Shown: positions 24,214 through 36,163 of the stretch, piece after piece
How positions within the stretch are numbered: position 1 is the first letter of the stretch
Layout: each line of letters opens with the position of its first letter
Assembly (NCBI GenBank): GCA_009760855.2
Contig: WPIO01000003.1
Coordinates: 8,206,001-8,270,000 of the forward strand
Reading direction: 5' to 3'
Source: Cristatella mucedo
Lineage: Eukaryota; Bryozoa; Phylactolaemata; Cristatellidae
Length of the DNA: 64,000 bases
Made by a program: the position numbers and the translations under genes
Notes under the pieces: model-generated
Seen by the model: only the letters and a program-made list of their open reading frames with translations
What the model was told of the DNA's origin: nothing
Database searches by the model: none

Positions 24214-25169
24214 CAAGGCGCGGAGGCGGAATCGGTCGCGCGACCGACTGATCGACCGCTCGATTGACCGCTCGACGGACGGATCGCGTTATAGCGCGAG
24301 CGAGCGAGCGAGCGAGCGCACCGGGGAGAGCGCGCGCCCGTACCCTGTAGCGCCACCGCTCGTGCCCAGAGTTGAACGGGGAGAATCGCGTCAGCCTGTC
24401 GTATTTTCTCAGGTTCGTGGCCGCTTTCCTCACGCTGTCGGCGTACGAGCTGCCCAGCCTCCGGCTGAGCGCTAGCGGCGTGCCGTTCACCGCGCTCGCG
24501 ATCTCGCGCAGGCAGGGCGCGACGCCGCGCGAGCAGCTCTCCTCGACGGACGGCCACAGCGGCTCCAGCGCCGGCTTGGGAAGCTCGTACGCGAAACTCT
24601 ACGACGAAGCGGCCGTCAATTCGGTGCGGTCGTCGCGCGCGCGAGCGCCACGTCGCCGGGTCGGAGTAGCGGGCAGGCGATAGCGGAGACTGCTCGGCGT
24701 GCGGCGTGCGGCGTGCGGCGGCGAGACTAAGCGCGCTCTCTAAGCGCTCGGCTGCAAGTCTCCGGCGCCGCCGCCGCCGCCGCCGCCGGGCTACCCCGAC
24801 GGCTTCCGATTCACTTGCTTCTGAAAGGGAATTCGCAATGTCCAGAGAAGCGGAAGAAGCATTGCTGTATGTGTCTCACCCTCGGAGCGCTGCTTTCCGG
24901 TGTTGAAGCAGAGACTTCCCGCCAGTCGACGTCAAAGAACTTATGCGCCGTCAAGTATGCGCCGACAGCGCGCACCATCTGCTCCAGCTCTGACGACGAG
25001 CTAGCGCCTTCGGGCGATCTTCTCAACGAGCGGTTTACCCTGTCGACGACGATGGATTTCCTCTTGAAAAGCGCGCGCCTTAGCGGCGGAGACACGACTT
25101 TGCGGGGAAAAACCGTCGGAGCACGTAAACCAGGCGACAATTTCGCGACCAAAGACGCCGATGCGAGGG
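23728..25169 (-). CDS. Unrecognised three-exon gene (GC-rich)
   Basis: Not recognised. A phase-consistent model on the minus strand joins exon A 25169-24880 (acceptor TGCTTTTGCCTTAG, donor GTGAGA), exon B 24598-24344 (255 nt, donor GTACGG) and exon C from 24036 to a stop at 23728 or to an unseen splice. The joined product has a basic N-terminal part (PLRRALFKRKSIVVDRVNRS), a helical part with AVGAYLTAHKFFDVDWREVS, then NLRKYDRLTRFSPFNSGHE and YYMCWYTMKREPLLRFFKAT. No signal peptide or start Met is visible, so at least one exon lies upstream. The intron between B and C holds a long GGC/GCC repeat. Long frames of Ala, Pro, Gly or Arg over the repeat are artefacts. No polyadenylation signal is seen after 23728. 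The model rests on splice signals and phase agreement, not homology. Confidence 0.5.
24118..24204. repeat. (GGC)n trinucleotide repeat, about 29 units
   Basis: Pure GGC/GCC run followed by a short GACGAC end. It falls within the predicted intron between exons B and C of the unrecognised minus-strand gene. Confidence 0.97.
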
Positions 25170-25300
25170 CTAAGGCAAAAGCATTACTCTCCGTTATAAG
25201 CACTCATTGAACGTTAAAATATCGTCCCTTTTTCGAGAAGAAATTGCCACGGGATAGCTTTGGCAACAATTGGTGGAAGGTTATATTTTGTCGTTCTGTC

Positions 25301-25343
25301 CTGCATTGCAGTGGGCAATCCATTATTGCCCACTGCAATGCAG
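25301..25343. repeat. Perfect 19-bp inverted repeat with a 5-nt loop
   Basis: CTGCATTGCAGTGGGCAAT at 25301-25319 and its exact inverse at 25325-25343, separated by CCATT. No flanking pairing extends it convincingly. It is followed shortly by a SINE-tail-like TATTAAATCAGCTAAG. Confidence 0.9.
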
Positions 25344-25499
25344 TGATGATAACAAATTGGGGCTTTCGGCCGATTTATGTATGGGGGCTATTAAATCAGC
25401 TAAGTTTTACTATTATTGTCCTCAAGTGGTTGAAACCAAGTCTTCCGACATCTTAGCTGAAACCAATAAACTTGCCTCATTCTTTTGCTGATTGCAAAT

Positions 25500-26580
25500 G
25501 TCAAAGTAAATGCTACGTTTTTTGCTTCCGTCCTTGGGTTTTCGGCCTAAAACTAATTCATGTGTAACCTATAGCCTATTGAATAAACACAGAGAAGCAG
25601 CTAAAGTAGCTCGAACAGAGAGTTACGTGAAACCGATGAAGAATTTTTCCGGAGGCAGCTAACCTAAATGCCTGCACCGGTCCCGGTGTCCACGTTTCTT
25701 TCGTCTGATGACCCAAGCAATTGCATGAAAGAGAACTTCAAGAGGTGAACTTAAATAGAATTGAAAGTTTGTGCATCTACGAACTCAAATTTTGAAATGG
25801 AATTTTTCGCCACTTCCTTACTTTGCAAAAATACCGTTCCTACTACCTAATGTAAAATTGGAACAAACGGAAGTCTTTGTTCATGCCAAGCCGTCCATTA
25901 TCCGATATTCCATGAAACTAAAGTTATTGAAATTTTTCAGTATTTCAGGGCTAAAAGACTATCATAAGATAATGGCCGTGTTTGGTAGCTGTCAGGGGGC
26001 ACTGGGTGTGACGTTGATCGCTATATCATCATGCAGATAGAATGCATAAATTAAAGATAAAATGCGCTCACTTTATCGCACTCAAGTGAGTACTGGTATC
26101 AGCAAACGCAAACTCGTCGCACTCACACTTTCATTGTTGTACTATTAACAATAAAACGACCCAGGATAAATACGGGAATTTGATAAAAAAAAAGAGCGAA
26201 CACTAGAAAGGTCACTGGGCTGAATCTATAAATCTATTCCAGCTTAATATACGTACTTCGTTCATGATTTAGAATTTTACTGCGAATGAGTCTTTGAAAG
26301 CTTGAATACAGCAATCCAGTCCATTCACCTCCGCAGACTTGAAAGCACGATGAATGCCATTGGAGTTAAAAAAGTTCCTGTTTCGTGAACTCTACCAAAG
26401 TTCCCCGAAATAGTTTTTTTTGCAGTGAGGCTCAAAATTAAGCTTAGAAATAATGTATTCGACCTAATTCCTAATTCTAAGCCCAGACACGTTTTCAGCT
26501 TTTTCTTATTGCACGGTAACCGCTAGTGCTGTCTTTGTGAATCCAAGTTTCTGCAGTAGCTGAACGTTATTGAAATTTAA
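25500..26580. other. No gene recognised
   Basis: AT-rich sequence with no conserved exon or identified repeat. A few short ORFs have no splice context or recognisable content. Confidence 0.5.
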
Positions 26581-26910
26581 TGGAATGTATCTCCGTCTGT
26601 AACTCTACAAAGTCGTAATGACCATGTAATGTAATGTATCTCCGTCTGCAACTCCACAAAGTCATGAAGACCATGTGGGTGTTACGCAGGAGAGTTTTGT
26701 ATAGCGCACTCACAGCCTAAGCGACTTTCGGTACGCATTCGGTAGCCAACAGACTTCGTCTCACGCAACAAAGAGAAAGTGGGAAGCATAGCAGAGTCAG
26801 GAGAGCAATTGAGGTAGTGAGTAGCATGGAAGTAGCAGCCCAGGACCGCTGAAAAGGATGAGCCATAGTCGGCAGTAGGAGAGTAGTATTGCTACTTAAC
26901 ATCTGAGCTG
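26580..26910 (-). mobile_element. LINE B 3'-end fragment
   Basis: Antisense copy: the minus strand reads the C-terminal part of LINE B, including the SLLRETKSVGYRM-equivalent region. The 3' tail block (TGTATCTCCGTCTGTAACTC) occurs twice at the low-coordinate end, at about 26586 and 26636, showing a small tandem duplication of the tail. Confidence 0.85.
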
Positions 26911-27117
26911 AAGATTCAAGAGTCTATTCTCTCTGTTAAATCCTGTACCGGCTTATTATTGATATTTTTGGTAGTACTTTGGGGAAATAAGCAGCCGATC
27001 GAGGCACGCGATTGACCCTGGAGAATGATAGCCACCCTTAGGTCCTAAATTTTCTGTCCTTGGCATTCAGGTCCACCATAAAGCCGATAGCTAAAGTTTG
27101 GATAGAGAATAACTTAC

Positions 27118-27440
27118 GGAATAGCTGGGTCGCGTTCGTTAGATCTTTGGTTGACTCGATCGATGTCACTGGCGTCGCACTGCACTATTTGGTACGTTCC
27201 GAGCAAAATGCTTGTCCAGCACATACTTGCGGAGAGCTGTCGGTGCATTTTGAAATTGATTGACAGAGAGCGTCGTTTGCACGCCGCCACGAGGAGCAGC
27301 CGTGGCAGCTGCAGCAGCATGCACCGCCAGCGGCCCTCACTCACTCTTGCTGTTTATCCAAGGCTCGCAGATCGTCCGCAGCCTTTGGAGAGGTTACCTC
27401 CTTGACAGCTTTCCCGCATTTTGGACACGGTCGGTGCTTA
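27118..27440 (-). other. Possible zinc-binding exon of an unknown gene
   Basis: On the minus strand, 27440-27345 is bounded by a good acceptor (CTTATTCTTTAG) and donor (GAGTGAGTGAGG as GTGAGT). It reads KHRPCPKCGKAVKEV, then SPKAADDLRALDKQQ, a CxxC with a charged helix such as the end of a RING or zinc ribbon. The sequence down to a possible donor at about 27118 may hold a following exon, but no frame there is convincing. No family is assigned. Confidence 0.3.
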
Positions 27441-27799
27441 CTAAAGAATAAGCGTGGTCCGGATAAGGCGGCGACTGTCTAGCGGTTGTTGTCAGCAGCA
27501 TGTCAGCGGTGCTACACAGATCGACCGGGGCGGGCTTGCGTTATCACATAGTTCCCTAAAAGTACAGTTTAGCCAGATATCAAAAATTGGCAGCCACGGG
27601 CATGTCGATGAATTGTTTGCGCAGCTGGGATGCTTTGCAAATCGGTGCTCAGGGAAAGAGTACGCCACCACGTTCGCTGGGAAGTTAAACCCTAGGTCAA
27701 AGTCTGAAGCATATACAAAACTTTTCTCCGTAATGCAAAGCAGATGTAGTCTCATTTGCTTCAAATATCTTGTTATTCTAGAGTATTATATTCAACAGG

Positions 27800-28900
27800 A
27801 CGTATATGATTTATAAGCACCGGACTAAAGAATGGTTTAAAACTGCCATCTTGCAAACATATTCGAATAGAAGGTCCAAGCAGACGTCACCCTAAATGTC
27901 TTGAGGTCTCACCTGAGGTGACCTGCCGTCTTTGCACTTTATAAGCGCATTTCCGACCTAGCAGTCGAATCATGACCGGAGTTGTTAGAGCTCGTGGCCT
28001 CTGGTATACTGCGATTGATTAATACCCACTAACTCCGAGCGGGAATGAGGGCATCTTCAAAGGCCCTTCTGTTGCTACATAACGACAAATAAGACTTCTG
28101 AATCCGCTGGCCTTTACTTATAATTTACTGCTCATGGCTGTCAGCGAGCTGATCACTGCTAATGGCTATCGTTGTATATCATTGCTGAAGATTGTATGCG
28201 TGTGGGTTTGCATGCCTACTTTTTTTTTAAATCGTTGTCAATATCTCTGGGTGTGCTCGCGTTAATCCACCAAAGTAGGAGTGGCAACTTCCGAGCCAGT
28301 CTTCGGAACACACCTCTAAAGTTAAATATATTGACGGCTTCTTAGCAAGTTTGGCAGACCGTAAGTAAGCTGAAACTTAGTTTGATATTTTTGAGCTAAT
28401 GAATAATCTTTATTGTTATTAGACTTTCGTGCTCTCGTGTTACCTTAGCAGCGGCTGTTGTTATGACTGGCTTGTTACACATGTAATTTCTCTCATGAAA
28501 ATGCATTTGATAATATTTATCAACAAATTTTCAGCGGTTAACTATTTGATACATACTTTCCAAGCAAACGGTTGCTAATGTGTGTGATTTTGCGCGTAAT
28601 TTCTGAGTCAATCGCTGTGAAAAATGCCGGAGTGTGCTCGCTTCATTTAAGCAATTAAGAGTTTATCTTCCCAAGCCAAACTTTGAATATATTCGTTGCA
28701 TTGGGTCTAGGGATATTCAAGCATTCTTAAGGTTTATTTTTGGTGAGTGCGAAGAAAACGCCAGAGGTAGGAACTGTTGCAGAATTACTAGCATTAAACA
28801 TTTACGAAAACGTTTTCATTAAATTTTAGTTTTTGGCGGTATGTTTCAGCTTCAACTAACCGGAAAGATAATTTCCTCATTGTATCGAGAATGCATTGCA
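27800..28900. other. Decayed SINE remnant and otherwise unassigned AT-rich sequence
   Basis: Around 28020-28115 the phrase GGCCCTTCTGTTGCTACATAA resembles the SINE body (GGCTCTTCTGTCGCTATACA), so an old SINE copy is likely. The rest holds nothing recognisable. Confidence 0.4.
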
Positions 28901-28910
28901 AACCAACAAG

Positions 28911-28940
28911 TGCGCACCCCCGTTTTTTGAGGGGTGCGCA
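28911..28940. repeat. Perfect 10-bp hairpin
   Basis: TGCGCACCCC at 28911-28920 pairs exactly with GGGGTGCGCA at 28931-28940 around a 10-nt T-rich loop. No transcript context is evident, so a terminator-like function is not claimed. Confidence 0.8.
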
Positions 28941-29616
28941 GCAAGTTTCATACTATGTCTCGGCGCATCTTCAGGGAAGACTCGACCATTTTCTAGAAAG
29001 GAGCCATTCTAAAGGCAATGAGATCGACGCGCCATTCTGCGAGAACATGAAGGGTCGGCTTCCGGAGAGGATAGAGGCTTTTTTCAAAAGGGGCACTTTC
29101 TCCCTGGAGTGGCAGCATGCTACTTTGTCCCTTTCCCAGAGCTGTAAACTCTCCAGCATAACTACTTAGTCCTACATTGCAGACGATGATACAGACGATG
29201 ATATGACTCACTCATGTTCACAATATCAGCATCCATTACCAATGCAATACTTTTTGCGTGAGCTTGTTCTTTTGTTTATGCAAGTATCGCTAGACAAGAC
29301 AAGCTCGGAGTAACACACCTGCGGTATTCGGGTAATTAGAGTGTAAAAAGAAACCGTGCGTATACCGTATGCTTTACCGCAACCTTCGTCCAAACTAATT
29401 AGAACGTGCAGGTTCTACTCTCTTGGATGGTTTGGCAGACCGTCCCAATGGTTGAACGTGAAGCCACCAAAGGTTTCCGGACCCAGCAGTCACACGCTGA
29501 AACCCGACAAGAGCAACAAGCCATGTTTTTTGAGACAAATTGTGCTTTTTACCCGTTGATAAGCAGTACGGTATCACGGGGATGTGCACACCACCTTCCA
29601 GAAATAGAGAATAGAG

Positions 29617-29810
29617 CAGCCATTCTCAACCTGTGGGTCGCGACCCACGACCCCTTGTTGAGGTTGAACGATCCTTTCACAGGGGCCGCCTAAGACCATT
29701 GGAAAACACGCATTTCCACATTTTGCACACAATCATTTTATGGTTGGGATCGCCATAGCGTGAGGAACTGTATTAAAGGGTCGCGGCATTAGGAAGCTTG
29801 AGAGCCACTG
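29617..29810. mobile_element. SPIN-like hAT miniature transposon
   Basis: A 194-bp non-autonomous element. Its left end CAGCCATTCTCAACCTGTGG and right end TTGAGAGCCACTG are imperfect inverted repeats of the CAG-GGTTCTCAACC type, and the interior has TTTCACAGGGGCCGCCTAAG, CATTGGAAAACACGCATTTC and GAGGAACTGTATTAAAGGGT. These phrases match my memory of SPIN/Charlie-group hAT elements, which are known for horizontal transfer among animals. Flanking 8-mers GAATAGAG and GGGTAGAG (6 of 8 identical) are the probable target duplication. Family naming is from memory and not a database hit. Confidence 0.8.
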
Positions 29811-29829
29811 GGGTAGAGGGTGGCAAGTT

Positions 29830-30740
29830 GATCCGACCTATCTTCGAAGAGGCACCTAAGAATGCTATACAGCACCGTAAGCTTGAGCATTTTAGGCACG
29901 AGATTGAGACGAGAATGCTGCTAGCAAGCGCGTTCAACTGTTCAAATGGCAGCGGCAGTTCCGATCCAAAAACGAAACAGGTGACAATAGAGAGCTTGTT
30001 AAGTACAGCTTCCATGCACTTCTGCGGCAGCTCGTCAACCCCCCTCCCTCCAGTGAGCTGAATGATCAAAACTCATTTATATTGCGAGTATATAGGGGAG
30101 TCCCCTGCTGGAAGTCCACATTTCTGCCAGTTTCTGCTAGAAACACCTTTTGCGGATACCGATGCATATCTCTTGCTGGCGTCTCCGGGAAGGAAGAATT
30201 ACTTGCAACATTGTGTCTTTCGCAAATTTTTCTCTTATGTCCCTTTCGGGTTGCTCAGAATCAAAATATTTTTAGGTTTTTAATTTTACTACTGTCTGGC
30301 AGCTAAATTCTTGGTAGAACTAAGCTTTTGCTCATATCGCCGAATGAGGGGAAGCCGAGCCGATAGGCGCGGCTCGCGTATTTCAAGCGGTAACGATGCT
30401 CGAACTTACGATCGATCTTCACTTACGGGCACTCCACAACAAGTCACATATATCAATAAATTCCCGGTTCATTCTTATTATTTACCGAACTTTAAAAAAA
30501 ATGCAGACTTGCTATTTTGTATATGCTTAGATGCGGTACAGCGAACTCTGCTCCAACTTTTGTTGAAACTCATAGTAACAAATGCCGGCAGTCACTTTCG
30601 GGTTATAGAGGTTTAAACTTGGTGTAGGTTTTTTATATTTTCGCATTTTTCATGAATTGCGTCAATCGTCAAAACGCGGAATTGCATTTGTAGCATGTAA
30701 TCCTACTGAAATAAAAAGTTTGAAAACAATTAAATTTCAA
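29830..30740. other. No gene recognised
   Basis: Mixed-composition sequence with short ORFs on both strands but no splice-bounded conserved exon and no identified repeat. Confidence 0.5.
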
Positions 30741-30748
30741 CCCATTTA

Positions 30749-31055
30749 TCAAGGACACATCCTGTCCTCAGGGAAGTAGCCGTAGTTACACCGTGCTGCG
30801 ATTTGGAGCCACGGTTCTATCAAGAATCGTGAATGCCAACAGTGACGTTTTTGTGATTCCTCTAACGCTATCGCGTTCGTGCACAGCTGTAACTCCTCAG
30901 CCACTCCGCATACGACGTCGACTGTTTCTTGAACACAGTCAGCATACCGTTTAGGTGGGAGAGGTGGAGGCAAATCTAACAAGCCGTAATATCTAGCGGT
31001 CTCTGCGCTTCCTAATCCAACTGTCCGAGTATCATAACACACCTTAAAAAATTTC
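30749..31055 (-). mobile_element. Fragment resembling a Mutator-like transposase domain
   Basis: A minus-strand open frame of about 100 codons reads TRTVGLGSAETARYYGLLDL, then PPPLPPKRYADCVQE and a helical VVCGVAEELQLCTNAIALEE. The layout (GLGS..., Leu-rich, LPPP..PK.Y, amphipathic helix) resembles animal Mutator-like transposase proteins, but I rely on pattern memory. It ends at a stop at 30749. Its upstream edge is cut by a LINE B copy, whose antisense supplies the apparent start Met. Confidence 0.4.
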
Positions 31056-31335
31056 TTACGCAACGACATCTACTCTCCTACTGCCGACTATGGCACATCT
31101 TTTTCAGCGGTCCTGAACTGCTACTTCTATGCTACTCACTACCTCAACTGCTCTCCTAACTCTGCTATGCTTCCCACTTTCTCTTTGTTGCGTGAGACGA
31201 AGTCTGTTGGCTACCGAATGCGTACCGAAAGCCGCTTGGGCTGTGAGTGCGCTATACAAAACTCTCCTGCGTAACACCCACATGGTCTTTATGACTTTGT
31301 GGAGTTACTAACGGAGACACATTACATTACATTTA
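31056..31335 (+). mobile_element. LINE B 3'-end fragment
   Basis: Sense copy: LRNDIYSPTADYGTSFSAVL then SCY-type and [17 protein letters not shown] phrases, followed by the 3' UTR and an ATTACATTACAT tail. Confidence 0.88.
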
Positions 31336-32880
31336 GCTACTTCTCCATGCTTTTCGAAAGAAACTCGCATGCTACCGAGTCTTGCACCGTGCAGTCTCCG
31401 CCCCCAGTACTCTCCCCTCGTCGTTACTTACAACTCTTCCTTACTAGGCCTGGGACAAAAAGGCATTGCCACAATTGTTTAAGTTCGGGAGGGATATTTA
31501 AGACTGTTGGTATCGTCATTTCAGGCCGTGGCCTGACCGCATGCCGTTCTCCTTTGACAAGGTTCTTCTCATTATGTATCGCTCCTTTTTCTCAACCGTC
31601 TGGCGATCTACTCTACATATTTACCCTTCCTGCCGCCAATCTCGGTGCGAGCAAACAGTCTTGCTCTCCAGGCACCGCTATAAATTGAAGCATGTCTTTG
31701 GTGACCGATAACGAACGCAGATTTCACATTTAGATTACATTTTTTTCCGATGCTCTTGCTTACTCATTCAATCTCTTCATGCTTTTCTTTAATAGAGCCT
31801 ATTTAGAGTAAAGCCTGAGAATCCCCTTCCGTAAACCAGCAATCAACACAGGCTGGGATTCCTACACTCTTCTAGAAATGTGCGTGAGGAGCTATTTTTA
31901 TGCTCTATCTGGCCGTCAGACGTTGGTGCAAACAATAATGGAGCACAGAATTTGCCCCGGACGGCGGCTAATATAGGGGGTCCCTCAAGGCATATCTTCG
32001 CTTTGGACCAGCTGAGTGCCACTTGTACTGCTGAAACTTCGAGATTTGTAAATATAAATGCTCACGAACTGATTTGACAACTCTGGCTCTCATCGAAGGC
32101 ATTTTTTTTTTACTGCTACCAGGCTCTAAGAACTGCTCTAAACAGGTTCCGAGTTTGCTTATCTCCCAGCTCCCTTACTTTAGCACTTGGTTTGTAACTG
32201 CATACGATCGATTTACTAAATAAATCAGGTGCTCTGGTACTAACAGAGAAAGTCGACTCTAGAGGTATGATTTTGAGTCGTCTGGCTTTTCTCTTATGTA
32301 AAGCGCTAAGGGAAAAGGAACCTATATGATGCAGCAGCAAAGTACCCTTGCGTCCGGGGTTGATGGAGCTGCCCCCCCCCGAAGCGGAAAGTGAGGATAC
32401 GACTTATGATTCGAGCAGCTCGAACCAAGCCTATGATATATGAGCTACATGATATGCCGTCGCCGAGCTGCCTGCCTATTGCAGCATGGTTAATATGTTA
32501 GCCTTTGAAGATTCAGGTTCAGCTATTATATCAATTGCCGCTTACTATGATTTATTGAAGTTTTTATCTTTTGCTGCTTCATTTACCAACGAGGATATTG
32601 CTGTAAAAAAATAATGCAGCTACAGCCGAAAGTAGCTTGCTACAGTTCTGCCCATCAAGGCTGCAAAAAGCCTTGAAGGTATTCGAAGTTATGAACTTCG
32701 GCTAAGGCGTACATAGATTGCTGCTCGAAGAGTAGCAAGCAGCAATAAGTCGTAGCAGCATACGTCAGCAGAACCGTGTGCCATTCTCGATGTGACAGCA
32801 CAAATTACAGATGGGTCCGGTGCGAAAACAACGGCAATGCCAACTGCATAATCATAGACAATCTTAACTATCAAGACCAT
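31336..32880. other. No gene recognised
   Basis: Unassigned sequence 3' of NOP16. Two mostly uninformative ORFs are present. The minus-strand frame 32340-32116 vaguely resembles the C-terminal end of a retroelement. A poly-C tract lies near 32372. Confidence 0.4.
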
Positions 32881-32886
32881 TCCATT

Positions 32887-35800
32887 TCAACTAGGAGGTG
32901 CTCCGGAAGCCTTCTGGCTGAGATAAGCATTGTACTGTTGAGGGATGCCTTTGAATGTCAATATCCGTCTTCTGATCTGCTTTGGTGTGTCCTGATAATA
33001 ATTCCTCTCGTCTCTGGCCATGGCCTAAAACGTAAGCACACAAGCCCTCAGCACCTCCAGGAAGCTAATAGGTAAGACTACGCCAAGCTACTGCCAAACC
33101 CCAAATATTGGCTTTTAACCTTGTAGTCTTCACCATACTTTTCCATCATGTATGTACAGAAACTAACTTCAGGCTGCGATAGACGCAGAGTTTTCTGCTC
33201 AGGTACACAAGCAGCTTTCTCCAGATCTGTCAACAGCCAAAAACAAATAATATTAAGTAAGTAGCTATACAATCATCAGATTTCATTGCATCAAACTGAT
33301 ACCCACGATAAACTACACAACATTCGGGTTTGCGAGCATGAAGCTTCATACAGACAGCAAAAATATGCAATTTACACATCACTTACTATCAACAACATGC
33401 GACTTTTCAATTCTTTTCGATTTCGGTACTGGTTGTTCTACATCCCCAATTGTGTTCTAAAGAAAAGAGAAGACAAACTGAAGATCTTCACAAATATCAG
33501 CAACAATGGCATGGTTCCATTCACATGTCTAGCACGTACACATGCCTTCTATCAAAGAAAAGCCATACTGCAATCACAAAGCTCGATCTACTGCTGCACC
33601 TTCTAATGCAGCAGCAGTCACACTGGCCATTTTCTCATCCGATAGATATTAGTACACTGGTCATGGGCAGAGCCATACTCCGAGAGTCGTACACCAACTC
33701 GATAGTAAGACGACAACCAAAACCGGTCCGAAATGTCACCCGACCAGGCACAGCTTGCTGTGAGTGGCTTGTGGCATACCTTAGTTGTACTTGTGAGGGT
33801 CGGTCTGAATGTACTAGACATGCTAAAGACCAATGCTAGGCCTAAAAAGGTGCTTACCTGAGACTAACAAAGGGTGCACGAAGGTGAGGACACCACCTAG
33901 TTTGCTGATGCTATTTATCACGGGTGAGTTTGCCGACAGTTAATGTTGCTAACCGCCCCAAAGTCGTAAATACATACACAGGTTAGCAGAGGTCAAAACC
34001 GAGAATAACTTAATATGTAGAGCAGCCATGGATGTAGGCAGAAGTTCAACCGCTGACAGCTGCTGCCACTGGCTCTGGGAGCCTTTCCACCCTCACTCCC
34101 CAAAGATGCATGTACAGAGACAGGATTCCGAACAAAGAGCATACAGTGAAAATGAAACCTCCCGAAATTCGTCCTTTATGTGCTTATGCATGCTGACCTT
34201 GTGCATGCAGCCACCAACCATACTTGCATTCAGACCTTGTGCATGTCAACCCTAACCATGTCTATCTTGTTTATTGAGCAAGCTACGACTAACCATTCGG
34301 TCGTGCTTCCTTTGCAGTAAATGTGAAGTGCCTAGAAAGAGACTGAGCTCCCCGAGGGTACGATATCAAATGTACTATTATTATTATAATTTTTAAAATT
34401 ACAACTTGATCCATAAAGGTAGACCATTAGTAAATACGAGGTATCGTTGTCACTTGTATTAGTGCATCAACATGGTTAAATCTGTACTCAGTCAAGAGAA
34501 TCCAGATATAGAGTTAGCTGATTTTGCAGCCTCATTATTATATCGGCAGAAGAGCCTCACGGCTATCACTACTTCTATCAGTGGTCAATTAAGAATTCAC
34601 CACTACAGGACTCGAATCCATGATCCGGGTAGTGAAGAGCAAGCACCTTACCGCTGGGCTAAGTCCCAAGCTCAATCATGTCTTGCTCTTCCTCGATCCG
34701 CCAGCATGTCTCCTGTTGAATCGGCACAAAATCTAGGTGTCATGTTCCAGAAGTAACCTTTTGTTAGACGAACACATCTGCTCCACAGTCAAGTCTCTGC
34801 CTACTTTCAGCTACATAACATTGCTCAAATTCGGGCTTGTTTAGACAGGGATACCACATCTCAGATGGTCCATGCATTTGCGACCTCCCTTCTCGACTTC
34901 TGCAACTCATTGCTTGCTGGTCTATCGGCATGTGCAATTAGGCGCTTACAGCTGGTGCAAAACTCGGCAGCTAGGCTTGTCTGTCGTGAGCGCCGCAGTT
35001 GCCACATCACACCACTTCTCGCCGACCTAGACTAGCTCCCAGTCAAGCAACGCATCGACTTCAAGGTTTTGTCACTCACTTTCAGGTTCCTTCATTCTTT
35101 GGCTACAGCCTACCTATCAGATCTACTCACCGGGCTAAACATCGTACCAATCGCTTTTCGGAATCTAACCGTTTACCTATACCTCGTACGAACCTCAAAT
35201 CCTTTGGAGACCGTGCCTTTAGTTCGCATGCTCCCAAAGCATGAAACTCACTCCCGACTTGCATCACGACATCCCCTTGACTTGACCACATTTAAAAAGA
35301 AATTAAAAACGCACCTATTTATGACAGCATTTGGTGGGTCATTGTGATTCGTCCTTTATGCGTGCTGACACTGTGCGTGCTGCCACTAACTACACTTGCA
35401 TGCTGACCCTGTGCATGTCACCTTTAACCATGTTATTCTTGTTCTTTATTGAGCATGCTACTACTAACCATTCAATCATGCTTCCTTTGCAGCAAATGTA
35501 AAGCGCCTAGAAAGAGATTGAGTTCTCTGAGGGAGCCTTATCAAGTGTGTTATTATTATTATTATTAGCTAAGTGTAGGTCTAGCATATGCCAGCTGATT
35601 TATTAGCAGTGCTAGGCTCTATGATAGATCGTCAAATGCCTTAGCTTAAAAGTTACGAAATAGCACAACCATAGATTCGCAATTATTAACTCGTTGGCTA
35701 CGAGGCACAGACACAAAGCATAGACACTGGAAAAAGGGGTGGGTTTTCGGATGCCACCAAGCCCATGCTACAACTGGAGCAGGATTCAATGCCTTTTTGA

Positions 35801-36094
35801 AAGCTGCACAGAAACAAATTCTAATGACACCGTCACGAAGGATTCACGAATCCATTAAGTGATCAGTAGCGTCCTGGCATTGGATGTAAGCGTTGACATA
35901 AGTTTTGCTTACACTAAAAGCACTCCATGACAAACACACTAGGCTCTTACACAAACAAATCCTTGGCTGCTCAGCATTAACCATCATTGAGAGTCTGCAT
36001 CTCATGCAGAGCATAAAGCACAGAAGGCATGTAATAATAATCACAATAACAACAAACATTTGTACAACACCCTAAAAAATTAATCTCTTAATAG

Positions 36095-36163
<69 letters not shown>

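Noticed and set aside
24000-24557. Long poly-Ala, poly-Pro, poly-Gly and poly-Arg frames
   Set aside because: All are translations of the GGC repeat in different frames.
33840-33960. A possible additional NOP16 exon ending at a GTAAGC donor near 33858
   Set aside because: NOP16 is already complete and in frame without it, and the peptide ([18 protein letters not shown]) does not match the family.
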